From Pleurodeles waltl (taxonomy: Eukaryota > Chordata > Amphibia > Caudata > Salamandridae): a stretch of 64,000 bases of DNA. Positions 48,480 to 60,700 of this stretch are shown piece by piece (the stretch's first letter is position 1; the number at the start of each line of letters is the position of its first letter). The stretch lies in the NCBI RefSeq assembly GCF_031143425.1, contig NC_090444.1:1312121324-1312185323 (forward strand). The letters run 5' to 3'. The notes under the pieces were generated by a model. The model was not told the DNA's origin and made no database searches. It saw only the letters and a list, made by a program, of their open reading frames with translations. The position numbers and the translations under genes are program-made.

Positions 48480-48640
48480 CTGACCTTTGGGCTGGCGGAC
48501 TTGTGTGTGTGGCTGTAAAGTGACGGATTGCTATGTGTGTGTCATAATATGGGTAGCGGTAATTTGCTGCGACGGCGGTATGTTGGCGGCAGTCAGCATG
48601 GCGGTAAGCGGTACTTACCGCCAATGTCATAATGAGGGCC
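48480..48640 (-). repeat. Harbinger right terminal region
   Basis: Mirror counterpart of the left end with GGCGGTATG, TGGCGGCAG, TGGCGGTAAG and CTTACCGCCAATG motifs, ending in AATGAGGGCC. Confidence 0.7.
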
Positions 48641-48826
48641 AAAGGTTATAAAATGAAATTGGTGACTTCATTACAGAGGTTTAATTATTACACTCCCATA
48701 ATTTGCAGATTATACTTGGATTGGTGATACATGCACAGTACAGAAAGGACTATTTCCATCATTGTGTAGGGGCTGATATTAATCTTAATGTGGGGACAAA
48801 ACAGCAACATGTATTCTTGGAACTCA
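48641..48826. other. Flank between Harbinger and hairpin element
   Basis: AT-rich, nothing recognised. Confidence 0.5.
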
Positions 48827-49520
48827 GGGCCAGATGTAGCAAAGGATTTGCGCGTCGCAAACGGCGAAAATCGCCGTTTGCGAGGCGCAAATGCCTCTTT
48901 GCTATGCAGAAATGCATATTGCGAGTCGGGACCGACTCGCAATATGCATTTCAGAATCACAAATAGGAAGGGGTGTTCCCTTCCTATTTGCGATTCGGAG
49001 TGGAATGCAATACTATTTGCGACCGCATAAGCGGTCGCAAAGGGTATCGCAGTTACCATTCACTTCAAGTGGATGGTAACCCACTCGCAAATTGGAAGGG
49101 GTCCCCATGGGGCCCCTTCCAGTTTGTGAATGGACCCAAAACATTTTCTTCAGGGCCAGCCCTGAAAAAATACCGAAACTAAAGGTTTCGTTTTTTTTTT
49201 TAAGTGCAGCCCGTTTTCCTTTAAGGAAAACGGGCTACACTTAAAAAAAAAAAAACTGCTTTATTGGTAAAGCAGTCACGAACATGGAGGTCTGCTGACG
49301 ACCGCAGGCCTCCATGTTTGCGAGTGCCTAGACTCGCTATGGGGCCGCAATTTGCGACCCACCTCATGAATATTAATGAGGTGGGTCATTGCGACCCCAT
49401 AGCGAGTCGCAGACGGTGTCTGAGACACCGTTCTGCATACCAATTTGCGACTTGCAAATTGCGAGTCGCAGGGACTCGCAATTTGCAAGTTGCAAATTGG
49501 CATTTTCCTGCATCTGGCCC
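48827..49520. mobile_element. Multi-hairpin non-autonomous element
   Basis: Ends are GGGCCAGATGTAG and the complement CATCTGGCCC, with a 3-bp TCA duplication (48824-48826, 49521-49523). The interior is a chain of separate palindromes: 48855-48883, 48911-48950, 48960-48990, 49016-49041, 49052-49080, 49094-49120, 49201-49243, 49255-49276, 49283-49316, 49332-49407 with 49358-49385 inside it, 49413-49431 and 49441-49500. No coding frame. The 3-bp duplication suggests Harbinger-type mobilisation, but the source transposase is not known. Confidence 0.85.
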
Positions 49521-49633
49521 TCAGTCTCATATAGTGACTGAAATCTGTTGTCTTTCATCCTTTGAGGTAAACAACCACTCACCCATCTTTCTGTAGGCTC
49601 TTACCAGCAAAAAACAAATCCTTATAAAACTAT

Positions 49634-49860
49634 AGGCCTCATTTACAAGAAATGATTCAGAACTGCGAAAACATTTAACGCCTCTTTAAGTAAGTTTTTA
49701 CCACCGTGTATGTACCGTATTTACAACAGGGAACAGGCAAGCATAAAAAAATGACGCTAGCCTTTCGCCATGATGCAAAAATAATGGCGCTAGTGCAGCA
49801 AAAGTGACCTTAGCCTGACTAGCCACATGGCTAGCGTCACTATTGCGCCTAAAAGCGTAA
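49634..49860. repeat. Terminal region of another Harbinger-like element
   Basis: Starts AGGCCTCATTTACAAG, like other salamander element ends, followed by ACGCTAGC/GCTAGCGTCA short inverted motifs. A possible partner, CTTGTAAATGTGGTCTGGC, lies at 51548-51566, but the match is imperfect. Confidence 0.4.
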
Positions 49861-50002
49861 AAAAGCCCTTGAAACACAAAGCAAACACACAAAAAACAGG
49901 AGAGATTGCAGGAAAAATTTAGAATCCAGAACACCAAAGACCCCAGGAAGACCACAATGACCCCAATACCAGCCAGGATGTCCAGACGGACTCCCAGGAG
50001 AA

Positions 50003-50255
50003 GGGGAAGAGGAAGTGCAGGTTTAGTGAGAAAGAGAACTAGATCCTGGTCACTGAGGTGATGGAGCATCAAAACCAGGTCTTCATCACCTCAAAATTGT
50101 CATTAGGGAGGAAAGAGGACATATGGCAGTCCATTGTGAATAAAGTCAACAGTGTGGCAGAGGTCAAGAGGACCGTCATTAATTGTAAAAAGCACTGGCA
50201 TGATTGCAAGCGCAGAACAAAGAAGAAACTGTCCAGCAACCACAAGGCAGCATAG
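50003..50255 (+). pseudogene. SANT/Myb-like exon of a second Harbinger family
   Basis: The translation around an in-frame TAG (50040-50042) reads CRFSEKEN, stop, ILVTEVMEHQNQVF, then RKEDIWQSIVNKVNSVAEV and NCKKHWHDCKRRTKKKL. This is the helix pattern of the SANT/Myb-like domain in Harbinger partner proteins. It stops at 50255. It is clearly different in sequence from the two SANT genes of the 29.8-48.6 kb element. Broken by the early stop. Confidence 0.6.
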
Positions 50256-51009
50256 CAGACCAGAGCTGGAAGAACAGCACCCCAGGAGGAGCTAGATGAG
50301 CTGAGGTGCTGGTGGCAGCTGTCATCCCTAAGGTGTTGGTGGCAGGAATCCAGGGACAGGTCAGTGCAGCATACAACGAACAATAACCACAGAGTAAGTC
50401 ACAGTGGGGGGGCAGTGTGGTAACTAACAAATACCCTAAGCGTGAGGCACCAAGGTCCTAGAAATAAAGTGCACTGTATGCATGCTAAAGGGTTACATGT
50501 GGGCACTAATTGGTAAACACCAAACACATGTAATGTGCACTGACTTCCCACTATATGCAGAGACCAGTCCACATCCATCACCCCACTCCCTTTTCTGTGT
50601 CAACTGTAGCATCTGTGTACGTTTAACTTCCTTTGGGCATCATGTATGAGGCTTGATGCGCAGGTTGGGACAGCAAGTGATGGGCTATGCCTCCCTGCAG
50701 CACTGGGAAATAGCACAAACGCAATGTACACACAAGATATGGGGCATTTTTTTCCTTTAACTCTGCGCTGGCACACAATTTACTTCCATGTGTCAATGCA
50801 GGCACACCTGCACCATGGTTGCAGGCATGATAGAACATGTGCAGGAAGGGACACATCCTGCAACATGAACAATCAGAAAGGTCATCTACCACTTCCAATT
50901 TGTGCTGCTGAATGCAACACACATTAAAAGATCAAAAAATATGTTGCAAACATTTGCATCCATTTGTCGCAACACTACAGTGCCACCCGTATCAATCTGA
51001 TGCCTTCCC

Positions 51010-51398
51010 CCATTTTCAATTTTGGGAATGTTTCAGATTTCTATGCCACCCCATGTGTGGTGTGATATAATGAGGAGAACTGTCCACATTCCTCCTCCTT
51101 GTCCTCTCTTGCTATGTGTGCCGTATCATGTAATACACAAAGATGAAACACAAAATCGCTAAGCTCTACAATGCAGGCACCCAATGTGCTAGGATGCCTG
51201 TGTTGGTGGGATGACACCTTCATGCACAGACACAAACATAAAATATGTTTCCATCTACCTATGTGGGCTGCATGATATGGCACACATAGCAAGAGTGGTC
51301 AAGGAGGAGGAATGTGGACATTTCTCCTGCTTGCATCACACTCACACGACAAGTGTGGTAGCATAGCAATCGGACATATTCCCAAAATTGAAAATCTG
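51010..51398. repeat. Long imperfect inverted repeat
   Basis: The arms 51010-51130 and 51271-51398 are imperfect reverse complements. Examples are CCATTTTCAATTTTGGGAAT against ATTCCCAAAATTGAAAATCT, and CCACATTCCTCCTCCTTG against CAAGGAGGAGGAATGTGG. The central loop is 140 bp. It lies between the two SANT-like exons and has no coding content. Confidence 0.75.
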
Positions 51399-51779
51399 GC
51401 AATGTGACAGATTCTGTACGCTTCCATGGGTGTTGCGTGGGAACATCCCAAGCACACCCATGGAATGCCACAGACACGCAGTGGAATGCATGAAATGGGG
51501 CCATGTTGATAAGCTCATAAAAGGCCACAAAGCTGGCTTTGAATGGACTTGTAAATGTGGTCTGGCATACTCTGCAACCTGAGGGTTCCAAAAAATTACG
51601 CTCTGGTGCAGCTGTGTGCTGCTAGGGGCTCTAAAATGAGGTCAGTGATATGCGGATATGCAGCATGCAACATGTAAACCAGGCTCCATGATTATCAACC
51701 TGATGACTCATGTCAGCAGCTACCACAGATCGACGTTAAGGTATTTCCATCTCATTGCAGAGGCTTCTCATCCCATAGT

Positions 51780-52576
51780 TCTTAGCCAGATGCCTGTCCT
51801 TGAATTTTCTGATGATGTGGGTGACTAGCTGCAAACCATACATCCGAACACCATCCAGGAAATCCTGGGTGCCATACAGACATAATTTCTGGTCCTGGGG
51901 AGGACAGACAGCATTGCGGGGTCTCCAGATGATCCCCCCAACAGCCAACATGCACAACTTGCCAGCTCAACCTCAGCCCTGGACTCCCAGGACCCACAAC
52001 TTACATTCCACAAAAGTGAGGTAGGAGTCCAGCATGAGCTGGCTGATATGGTGCACATGGGGTTGGAGACTTTGGCTGGTACCCTAGAGGCAGTCCTAAG
52101 GTGCCTCAGTACAAATGAGGACAACTCGCCTTCCATACAAGACACTGACTCTCCACTCCTTGGACTCCAGCAGTCCCTTCCTAACACCCCTGGTGTTATG
52201 AGGCTGAGGCACGACAAAATGCCCAGCCCAAGTGCCACCAGCAAAGTTGCCAACAGGTTGGGGGTAATTCAAAATGTCCTGGAGTCCATGGAGTGGAAGC
52301 AGGACTATCTCATCACCACCTTGGGTGCCCTTCGCTGTGACGCTGCTGCAGTGTGGTAGACCATGAAGGACTTCCTTGCTGCTATGCTGCCTCGTGTTCC
52401 CAAAGATGAGAGCTGCTGTGCACACGGCATCCACATTTTCAGCCCCTGATGTGTGTGTGCCTCCCTCTCCTTCAGCACCTTCCCCAGTCACAGGAGACAC
52501 CATATACATCAGAATTATGAAGAAGTTGAAGGAACATCTTTCACCAGCAAACCTGCCCTGTACCTTTTCTCTGTAG
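51780..52576 (+). pseudogene. C-terminal exon of the second Harbinger-family SANT gene
   Basis: Frame 52048-52359 (MVHMGLETLAGTLEAVLR ... NRLGVIQNVLESMEWKQDY) and frame 52376-52576 (ending HLSPANLPCTFSL) are joined by a frameshift near 52360. The helical LGVIQNVLESM segment and a Ser/Pro-rich linker parallel the C-terminal regions of the other Harbinger SANT proteins. A polyadenylation signal, AATAAA, follows at 52876-52881. Together with 50003-50255 this looks like one disrupted gene. Confidence 0.5.
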
Positions 52577-52581
52577 GGCAT

Positions 52582-54805
52582 GGCCCCTTACTCCTTTCCT
52601 CTGCGCCAAAGATCATGCCAGTGTAAAAACACCTGGCACCATCCTCAATTGGAATCTCTCACTGTTGACCTCTCACATATATGGACTGTCATTATGGCTA
52701 ATCTTCCCTAATGGCAATATGGTCACCTCCTCACTGAAGCACTCCTCTCCCCTACATGTCCCATGACATGTTCCCCCCCTGGACTCTGTCTGGACATCCA
52801 ATGGCTTAATATATCCAGTGGGGTAATTGTCCTGTGAAAATGTACATCAGTACATTATGTACATTTGCACATGTAAATAAAATCACTTACTATATCCTTT
52901 GTGTTGAATGTGTTTCTGAACAAGTAACACTTGGAACCTGTTGCATTGTGTGATGCTGATACACTGAGTAAGGACGGTAGCAACAGTTCAACATTCATGT
53001 GACAAACAAATGATGCATGTGAAGGACATTGTCATCCTCAGCACCTAGTCACTCCTCTAAGCAAAACCAGCATTTGGTCTAATATGTTATAGTCTTGCAA
53101 TTTGAAATTTCAAGTACGCTATCTCTGTTCTCATTGCCTGCCCAAAGTCTGGTCCAACGACTAAAGGTACAGCCTGGAACATTGACAGGGTGCTCGTTGT
53201 GCCAGCTGATGTTGATGGTCCAGCACCTGCAGACTTAGCCTTGTCTGCGGCTCGAGTTGCTAACTGATCCTGTGGGTGCTGGAGGTGGATGGTCCCTTGG
53301 GTTTTTCCCCTTGTGGAAAGTCCCTCCAGGACCCCGATGCTTGCTTCCTTTCATATTGCCAACCCATCCTCCTGAAGCTCTTCTGTACCTGACGGATGTG
53401 GTGGTAGCGTTCCTCCGCTTCTCAAAGTCCCACTTCTGGGATGGGGTCATGTTGGCTGATACCATGAACAAGACATGTGATCCAAATGTATATTAGGCAA
53501 ATGAACAACAAGCATGCAATGTAAACACCATCTGCAGACATCACACGTTGGCCAACACAAATCACAATGACATCTTGAAGGGCAAGTTTAACACACATCT
53601 GCGCAACAATGATTACCTTCATCTTGCTCATGTCCAAGGCATCAAGGCTAGCTTGCACAATACCATTCAACCTTCTTGGAACATCTTCAAAGTACTATGT
53701 CACCACTGACTATGCTCATCATAAACATCAGTTATGGGACCATGGTAGGTCACACTCATCATGTTAGATTGCTCATCAATGCCCCTTCTGCATATGCCCT
53801 TGCCCTTAGATCCATTGGCATGTACCAAACTCATCTGAGCAAGGACTGCAAGTTACATGTAGTCTCAACAGTTTGTGTCTGAAATGGAAAGGACAGATGT
53901 CTGGACTCACTGCTACATGAAAAATACATATGACAAGTATCATATGTGAGAATGGAGGGTGGATCACTCACTCATGTCACACAGAGATGCATGAAACTAC
54001 TCCCATATACACTCGGGTCACAACATGGTAGGCTGTGCCATGACTTCATGCATAGTTTCAGAGTAACTTGATGTTTCCCATTATGCTGCCCATTGCCTGT
54101 ATATGTGTCCAAAATTCTGGTCAGCATGCTGCACAACAGCACTCAGCCCAGCCATCTCATATGTGGGTGCATGCATGCCCTACATCGTATCTGCACATGC
54201 ATCTTGGAATAGCACTGGCTAATGTTGTTCATTGTGTGAAGCTGTTTGCATGCCATCATGTACACTATCAGGACCAGCACTATGTGAAGATGTTTTGAGT
54301 AATGGCATGTTTTATGACAATGTTGTACGGACATCCCTCAAGTCAAACACACATGTAAAATCTATGAGGATAACATGGGTTGGCAATGGTGCTAAATACA
54401 ACACAGAGTATGGGAAATTACATCACATGGATGGGCCATTCATCTGCATTTTCAAGTGAGGTATGTTGACCACTGTCCTGCTAATCTTAGGAACCTATTC
54501 AAATGGTTATTAATCCTAGAATGACCTGGGTTACTGTGTGCTACGTGTGGCACACAGAGTAGTAACATGTTTTGTGAACAACATATTGCCATCCTGCACC
54601 CTTACTGTCATCTTTGTGTTTGGACTCAAACACAATGTACAACATTTGCAAAGTCCTTGCAGCACACGTTGCCACCAGTGCACCATTTTTTGGATGCACA
54701 TCCTGGACACAACATCAACTATACTGGCCAAATCCATGTATAGTATATGGTGTCTGAACTAGCATACATGCACTTGGTACATGCATTGCACACAGCATAC
54801 AACAT
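52582..54805. other. Unassigned region before gypsy element 2
   Basis: Contains the AATAAA at 52876-52881, then sequence without recognised homology. On the minus strand, 53671-53235 gives a basic, interrupted translation with an RYHHIRQVQKSFRRMGW-like stretch (shifted frames) that might be a decayed transposon protein. I cannot name it. Confidence 0.35.
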
Positions 54806-57487
54806 TGTAAGGAAATGCCTCCTTGGCATGGTTGCCCCCTGACTTTTTGCCTTTGCTGATGCTATGTTTACAATTGAAAGTGTGCTGAGGCCTGCTAACC
54901 AGGCCCCAGCACCAGTGTTCTTTCCCTAACCTGTACTTTTGTATCCACAATTGGCAGACCCTGGCATCCAGATAAGTCCCTTGTAACTGGCACTTCTAGT
55001 ACCAAGGGCCCTGATGCCAAGGAAGGTCTCTAAGGGCTGCAGCATGTCTTATGCCACCCTGGAGACCTCTCACTCAGCACAGACACACTGCTTGCCAGCT
55101 TGTGTGTGCTAGTGAGGACAAAACGAGTAAGTCGACATGGCACTCCCCTCAGGGTGCCATGCCAGCCTCTCACTGCCTATGCAGTATAGGTAAGCCACCC
55201 CTCTAGCAGGCCTTACAGCCCTAAGGCAGGGTGCACTATACCATAGGTGAGGGTACCAGTGCATGAGCATGGTACCCCTACAGTGTCTAAACAAAACCTT
55301 AGACATTGTAAGTGCAGGGTAGCCATAAGAGTATATGGTCTGGGAGTCTGTCAAACACGAACTCCACAGCACCATAATGGCTACACTGAAAACTGGGAAG
55401 TTTGGTATCAAACTTCTCAGCACAATAAATGCACACTGATGCCAGTGTACATTTTATTGTAAAATACACCCCAGAGGGCACCTTAGAGGTGCCCCCTGAA
55501 ACTTAACCGACTATCTGTGTAGGCTGACTAGTTTTAGCAGCCTGCCACAAACCGAGACATGTTGCTGGCCCCATGGGGAGAGTGCCTTTGTCACTCTGAG
55601 GCCAGTAACAAAGCCTGCACTGGGTGGAGATGCTAACACCTCCCCCAGGCAGGAATTGTCACACCTGGCGGTGAGCCTCAAAGGCTCACCTCCTTTGTGC
55701 CAACCCAGCAGGACACTCCAGCTAGTGGAGTTGCCCGCCCCCTCCGGCCAGGCCCCACTTTTGGCGGCAAGGCCGGAGAAAATAATGAGAAAAACAAGGA
55801 GGAGTCACTGGCCAGTCAGGACAGCCCCTAAGGTGTCCTGAGCTGAAGTGACTCTAACTTTTAGAAATCCTCCATCTTGCAGATGGAGGATTCCCCCAAT
55901 AGGGTTAGGATTGTGACCCCCTCCCCTTGGGAGGAGGCACAAAGAGGGTGTACCCACCCTCAGGGCTAGTAGCCATTGGCTACTAACCCCCCAGACCTAA
56001 ACACGCCCTTAAATTTAGTATTTAAGGGCTACCCTGAACCCTAGAAAATTAGATTCCTGCAACTACAAGAAGAAGGACTGCCCAGCTGAAAACCCCTGCA
56101 GCGGAAGATCAGAAGACGACAACTGCCTTGGCTCCAGAAACTCACCGGCCTGTCTCCTGCCTTCCAAAGATCCTGCTCCAGCGACGCCTTCCAACGGGAC
56201 CAGCGACCTCGACATCCTCTGAGGACTGCCCCGGCTTCGAAAAGACAAGAAACTCCCGAGGACAGCGGACCTGCTCCAAGAAAAGCTGCAACTTTGTTTC
56301 CAGCAGCTTTAAAGAACCCTGCAAGCTCCCCGCAAGAAGCGTGAGACTTGCAACACTGCACCCGGCGACCCCGACTCGGCTGGTGGCGATCCAACACCTC
56401 AGGAGGGACCCCAGGACTACTCTGATACTGTGAGTACCAAAACCTGTCCCCCCTGAACCCCCACAGCGCCGCCTGCAGAGGGAATCCCGAGGCTTCCCCT
56501 GACCGCGACTCTTTGAACCTAAAGTCCCGACGCCTGGGAGAGACCCTGCACCCGCAGCCCCCAGGACCTGAAGGACCGGACTTTCACTGGAGGAGTGACC
56601 CCCAGGAGTCCCTCTCCCTTGACCAAGTGGAGGTTTCCCCGAGGAACCCCCCCCTTGCCTGCCTGCAGCGCTGAAGAGATCCCTAGATCTCCCATTGACT
56701 TCCATTACAAACCCGACGCTTGTTTCTACACTGCACCCGGCCGCCCCCGCGCTGCTGAGGGTGAAATTTCTGTGTGGGCTTGTGTCCCCTCCGGTGCCCT
56801 ACAAAACCCCCTGGTCTGCCCTCCGAAGACGCGGGTATTTACCTGCAAGCAGAACGGAACCGGGGCACCCCCTTCTCTCCATTCTAGCCTATGTGTTTTG
56901 GGCACCGCTTTGAACTCTGCACCTGACCGGCCCTGAGCTGCTGGTGTGGTGACTTTGGGGTTGCTCTGAACCCCCAACGGTGGGCTACCTTGGACCAAGA
57001 ACTAAGCCCTGTAAGTGTCTTACTTACCTGGTTAACCTAACAAATACTTACCTCCCCTAGGAACTGTGAAAATTGCACTGTGTCCACTTTTAAAACAGCT
57101 ATTTGTGAATAACTTGAAAAGTATACATGCAATTTTGATGATTTGAAGTTCCTAAAGTACTTACCTGCAATACCTTTCGAATGAGATATTACATGTAGAA
57201 TTTGAACCTGTGGTTCTTAAAATAAACTAAGAAAAGATATTTTTCTATACAAAACCTATTGGCTGGATTTGTCTCTGAGTGTGTGTACCTCATTTATTGT
57301 CTATGTGTATGTACAACAAATGCTTAACACTACTCCTTGGATAAGCCTACTGCTCGACCACACTACCACAAAATAGAGCATTAGTATTATCTATTTTTAC
57401 CACTATTTTACCTCTAAGGGGAACCCTTGGACTCTGTGCATGCTATTCCTTACTTTGAAATAGCACATACAGAGCCAACTTCCTACA
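54806..57487 (+). repeat. Element 2, 5' LTR
   Basis: TGTAAGGAAATG ... CTTCCTACA. AATAAA occurs at 55424-55429 and 57221-57226. Five short perfect or near-perfect palindromes lie within 55671-56029. Confidence 0.95.
56019..56026 (+). promoter_or_regulatory. Element 2 LTR TATA-like box
   Basis: TATTTAAG within the palindrome GCCCTTAAAT (56005-56014) / ATTTAAGGGC (56020-56029). A start near 56050 would make an untranslated leader of about 1.7 kb before the Gag ATG at 57752, unless it is spliced (GTGAGT near 56430 and GTAAGT at ~57011 are donor-like). Confidence 0.5.
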
Positions 57488-57506
57488 TTGGTGGATCAGC
57501 GGTGGG
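57488..57506 (+). other. Element 2 primer-binding-site candidate
   Basis: T followed by TGGTGGATCAGCGGTGG directly after the 5' LTR. The same sequence is at the equivalent place in element 1. Confidence 0.6.
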
Positions 57507-57751
57507 GTACAAGACTTTGCATTTGCTGGACTACTCAGCCAATACCTGATCACACGACAAATTCCAAAATTGTCATTAGAAATTGATTTTTGCAATTTGA
57601 AAAGTTTTCTAAATTCTTAAAAGACCTGCTAGGGCCTTGTGTTAGATCCTGTTTAGCATTTCTTTTAGAGTTTAAAAGTTTGTAAAAGTTTGAATTAGAT
57701 TCTAGAACCAGTTGTAGATTCTTAAAAAGTATTCCAACTTTTAGAAGCAAA

Positions 57752-60700
57752 ATGTCTAGCACAGATGTGACTGTGGTGGAACTCGACACCACACCTTACC
57801 TCCATCTTAAGATGAGGGAGCTAAGGTCACTCTGTAAAATAAAGAAAATAACAATGGGCCCCAAACCTACCAAAATACAGCTCCAGGAGCTTTTGGCAGA
57901 GTTTGAAAAGGCCAACCCCTCTGAGGGTGGCAACTCAGAGGAAGAGGATAGTGACTTGGAGGACAATTCCCCCCTACCAGTCCTATCTAAGGAGAACAGG
58001 GTCCCTCAAACCCTGACTCCAAAAATAATAGTCAGAGATGCTGGTTCCCTCACAGGAGAGACCAACACCTCTGAAATCACTGAGGATAGCCCCAGTGAAG
58101 AGGACATCCAGTTAGCCAGGATGGCCAAAAGATTGGCTTTGGAAAGACAGATCCTAGCCATAGAGAGGGAAAGACAAGAGATGGGCCTAGGACCCATCAA
58201 TGGTGGCAGCAACATAAATAGGGTCAGAGATTCTCCTGACATGTTGAAAATCCCTAAAGGGATTGTAACTAAATATGAAGATGGTGATGACATCACCAAA
58301 TGGTTCACAGCTTTTGAGAGGGCTTGTGTAACCAGAAAAGTGAACAGATCTCACTGGGGTGCTCTCCTTTGGGAAATGTTCACAGGAAAGTGTAGGGATA
58401 GACTCCTCACACTCTCTGGACAAGATGCAGAATCTTATGACCTCATGAAGGGTACCCTGATTGAGGGCTTTGGATTCTCCACTGAGGAGTATAGGATTAG
58501 ATTCAGGGGGGCTCAAAAATCCTCGAGCCAGACCTGGGTTGACTTTGTTGACTACTCAGTGAAAACACTAGATGGTTGGATTCAAGGCAGTGGTGTAAGT
58601 AATTATGATGGGCTGTACAATTTATTTGTGAAAGAACACCTGTTAAGTAATTGTTTCAATGATAAACTGCATCAGCATCTGGTAGACCTAGGACCAATTT
58701 CTCCCCAAGAATTGGGAAAGAAGGCGGACCATTGGGTCAAGACAAGGGTGTCCAAGACTTCAACAGGGGGTGACCAAAAGAAAGGGGTCACAAAGACTCC
58801 CCAGGGGAAGGGTGATGAGACAACCAAAACTAAAAATAGTAAAGAGTCTTCTACAGGCCCCCAAAAACCTGCACAGGAGGGTGGGCCCAGAGCCTCTTCA
58901 CAAAACAATGGGTACAAGGGTAAAAACTTTGATCCCAAAAAGGCCTGGTGTCATAGCTGTAAACAGCATGGACACCAAACTGGAGACAAGGCCTGTCCCA
59001 AGAAAGGTTCCACTCCAAACTCCCATCCAGGTAACACTGGTATGGCTAGTCTCCAAGTGGGATCAACAGTGTGCCCAGAGCAAATCAGGGTCCACACTGA
59101 AGCTACTCTAGTTTCTGAGGGTGGGGTGGATTTAGCCACACTAGCTGTCTGGCCGCCTAACATGCAAAAATACAGACAGCAACTCTTAATTAATGGGACT
59201 AGAATAGAGGGCCTGAGGGATACAGGTGCCAGTGTCACCATGGTGACAGAGAAACTGGTTTCCCCTGGCCAATACCTGACTGGAAAAACTTACACAGTCA
59301 CCAACGCTGACAATCAGAGAAAAGTACATCCCATGGCAATGGTTACTTTAGAATGGGGAGGGGTCAATGGCCTGAAACAGGTGGTGGTCTCCTCAAATAT
59401 CCCAGTGGACTGTCTGCTTGGAAATGACCTGGAGTCCTCAGCATGGGCTGAGGTAGAACTAAAAACCCATGCAGCAATGCTGGGTATCCCTGAACTGGTG
59501 TGTGTGAAAACAAGAGCACAGTGCAAGGCACAGGGTGAAAAAGTAGAGCTGGAGTTTGGAAAAATGGCCCAGCCTACCAAGAGAACAGGAAAGTCAGTTG
59601 GGAAACCAACTGCAACACAGCAAAAGAAAGGGAACCTCTCTTCTCAGGAAGAAGTTCTGCCCTCTGAGGGAACTGAGCCTTTGGAGCTTGAACCTTACCA
59701 GGTTGAGCTCTTAGGCCCAGGGGGACCCTCAAGGGAGGAGCTGTGTAAGGGACAAGAAACCTGTCCCTCTCTTGAAGGCCTTAGGCAGCAAGCTGCTGAA
59801 GAGTCCAAAGGCAAGAAAAATGGAACGCATAGGGTCTATTGGGAAGATGGACTCCTGTACACTGAAGCCAGAGACCCCAAACCTGGTGCCACTAGGAGAG
59901 TGGTAGTGCCTCAGCTGTTCAGGAAGTTCATCCTAACATTGGCCCATGACATTCCCCTTGCTGGACATTTGGGGCAAACCAAGACGTGGGAGAGGTTAGT
60001 CAACCACTTCTACTGGCCCAATATGTCCAACATGGTTAAGGAGTTTTGCCTCTCCTGCCCCACCTGTCAAGCCAGTGGTAAGACAGGTGGGCATCCAAAG
60101 GCCCCCCTCATTCCACTTCCAGTGGTGGGGGTTCCCTTTGAAAGAGTGGGTGTGGACATAGTTGGTCCACTGGAACCTCCCACAGCCTCAGGAAATATGT
60201 ATATCCTGGTAGTAGTGGATTATGCTACCAGGTATCCTGAAGCTATTCCCCTTAGGTCGACTACTGCCCCTGCAGTAGCCAAGGCCCTCATTGGTATCTT
60301 TACCAGAGTGGGTTTCCCTAAGGAGGTGGTGTCCGACAGAGGTACCAACTTCATGTCAGCATACCTAAAGCACATGTGGAATGAGTGTGGAGTGACTTAT
60401 AAATTCACTACACCATACCATCCACAAACTAATGGCTTGGTTGAGAGATTCAACAAGACATTAAAAGGCATGATCATGGGGCTCCCAGAAAAGCTCAAAA
60501 GGAGATGGGATGTCCTCTTGCCATGTCTGCTTTTCGCTTACAGAGAGGTGCCACAGAAGGGAGTAGGATTCTCACCCTTTGAACTTCTGTTTGGTCATCC
60601 TGTAAGGGGACCACTTGCCCTTGTTAAAGAAGGCTGGGAGAGACCTCTCCATGAGCCTAAACAGGACATAGTGGACTATGTACTTGGCCTTCGCTCTAGA

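Larger units (their letters stand above)
29837..48640. mobile_element. PIF/Harbinger transposon with three genes, split by a gypsy element
   Basis: Left end GGCCCTCATTA (29837) matches the reverse complement of the right end (TAATGAGGGCC, ending 48640). Both terminal regions are filled with GGCGGTAA/TTACCGCC-type motifs. Total span 18.8 kb, about 8.3 kb without the inserted gypsy element. It carries a plus-strand HARBI1-type transposase, an intact-looking minus-strand Myb/SANT gene near the right end, and a second, broken minus-strand SANT gene to the left of the transposase. A clear 3-bp target duplication is not preserved. The transposase was already damaged, so only trans-mobilisation would be possible. 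Confidence 0.8.
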
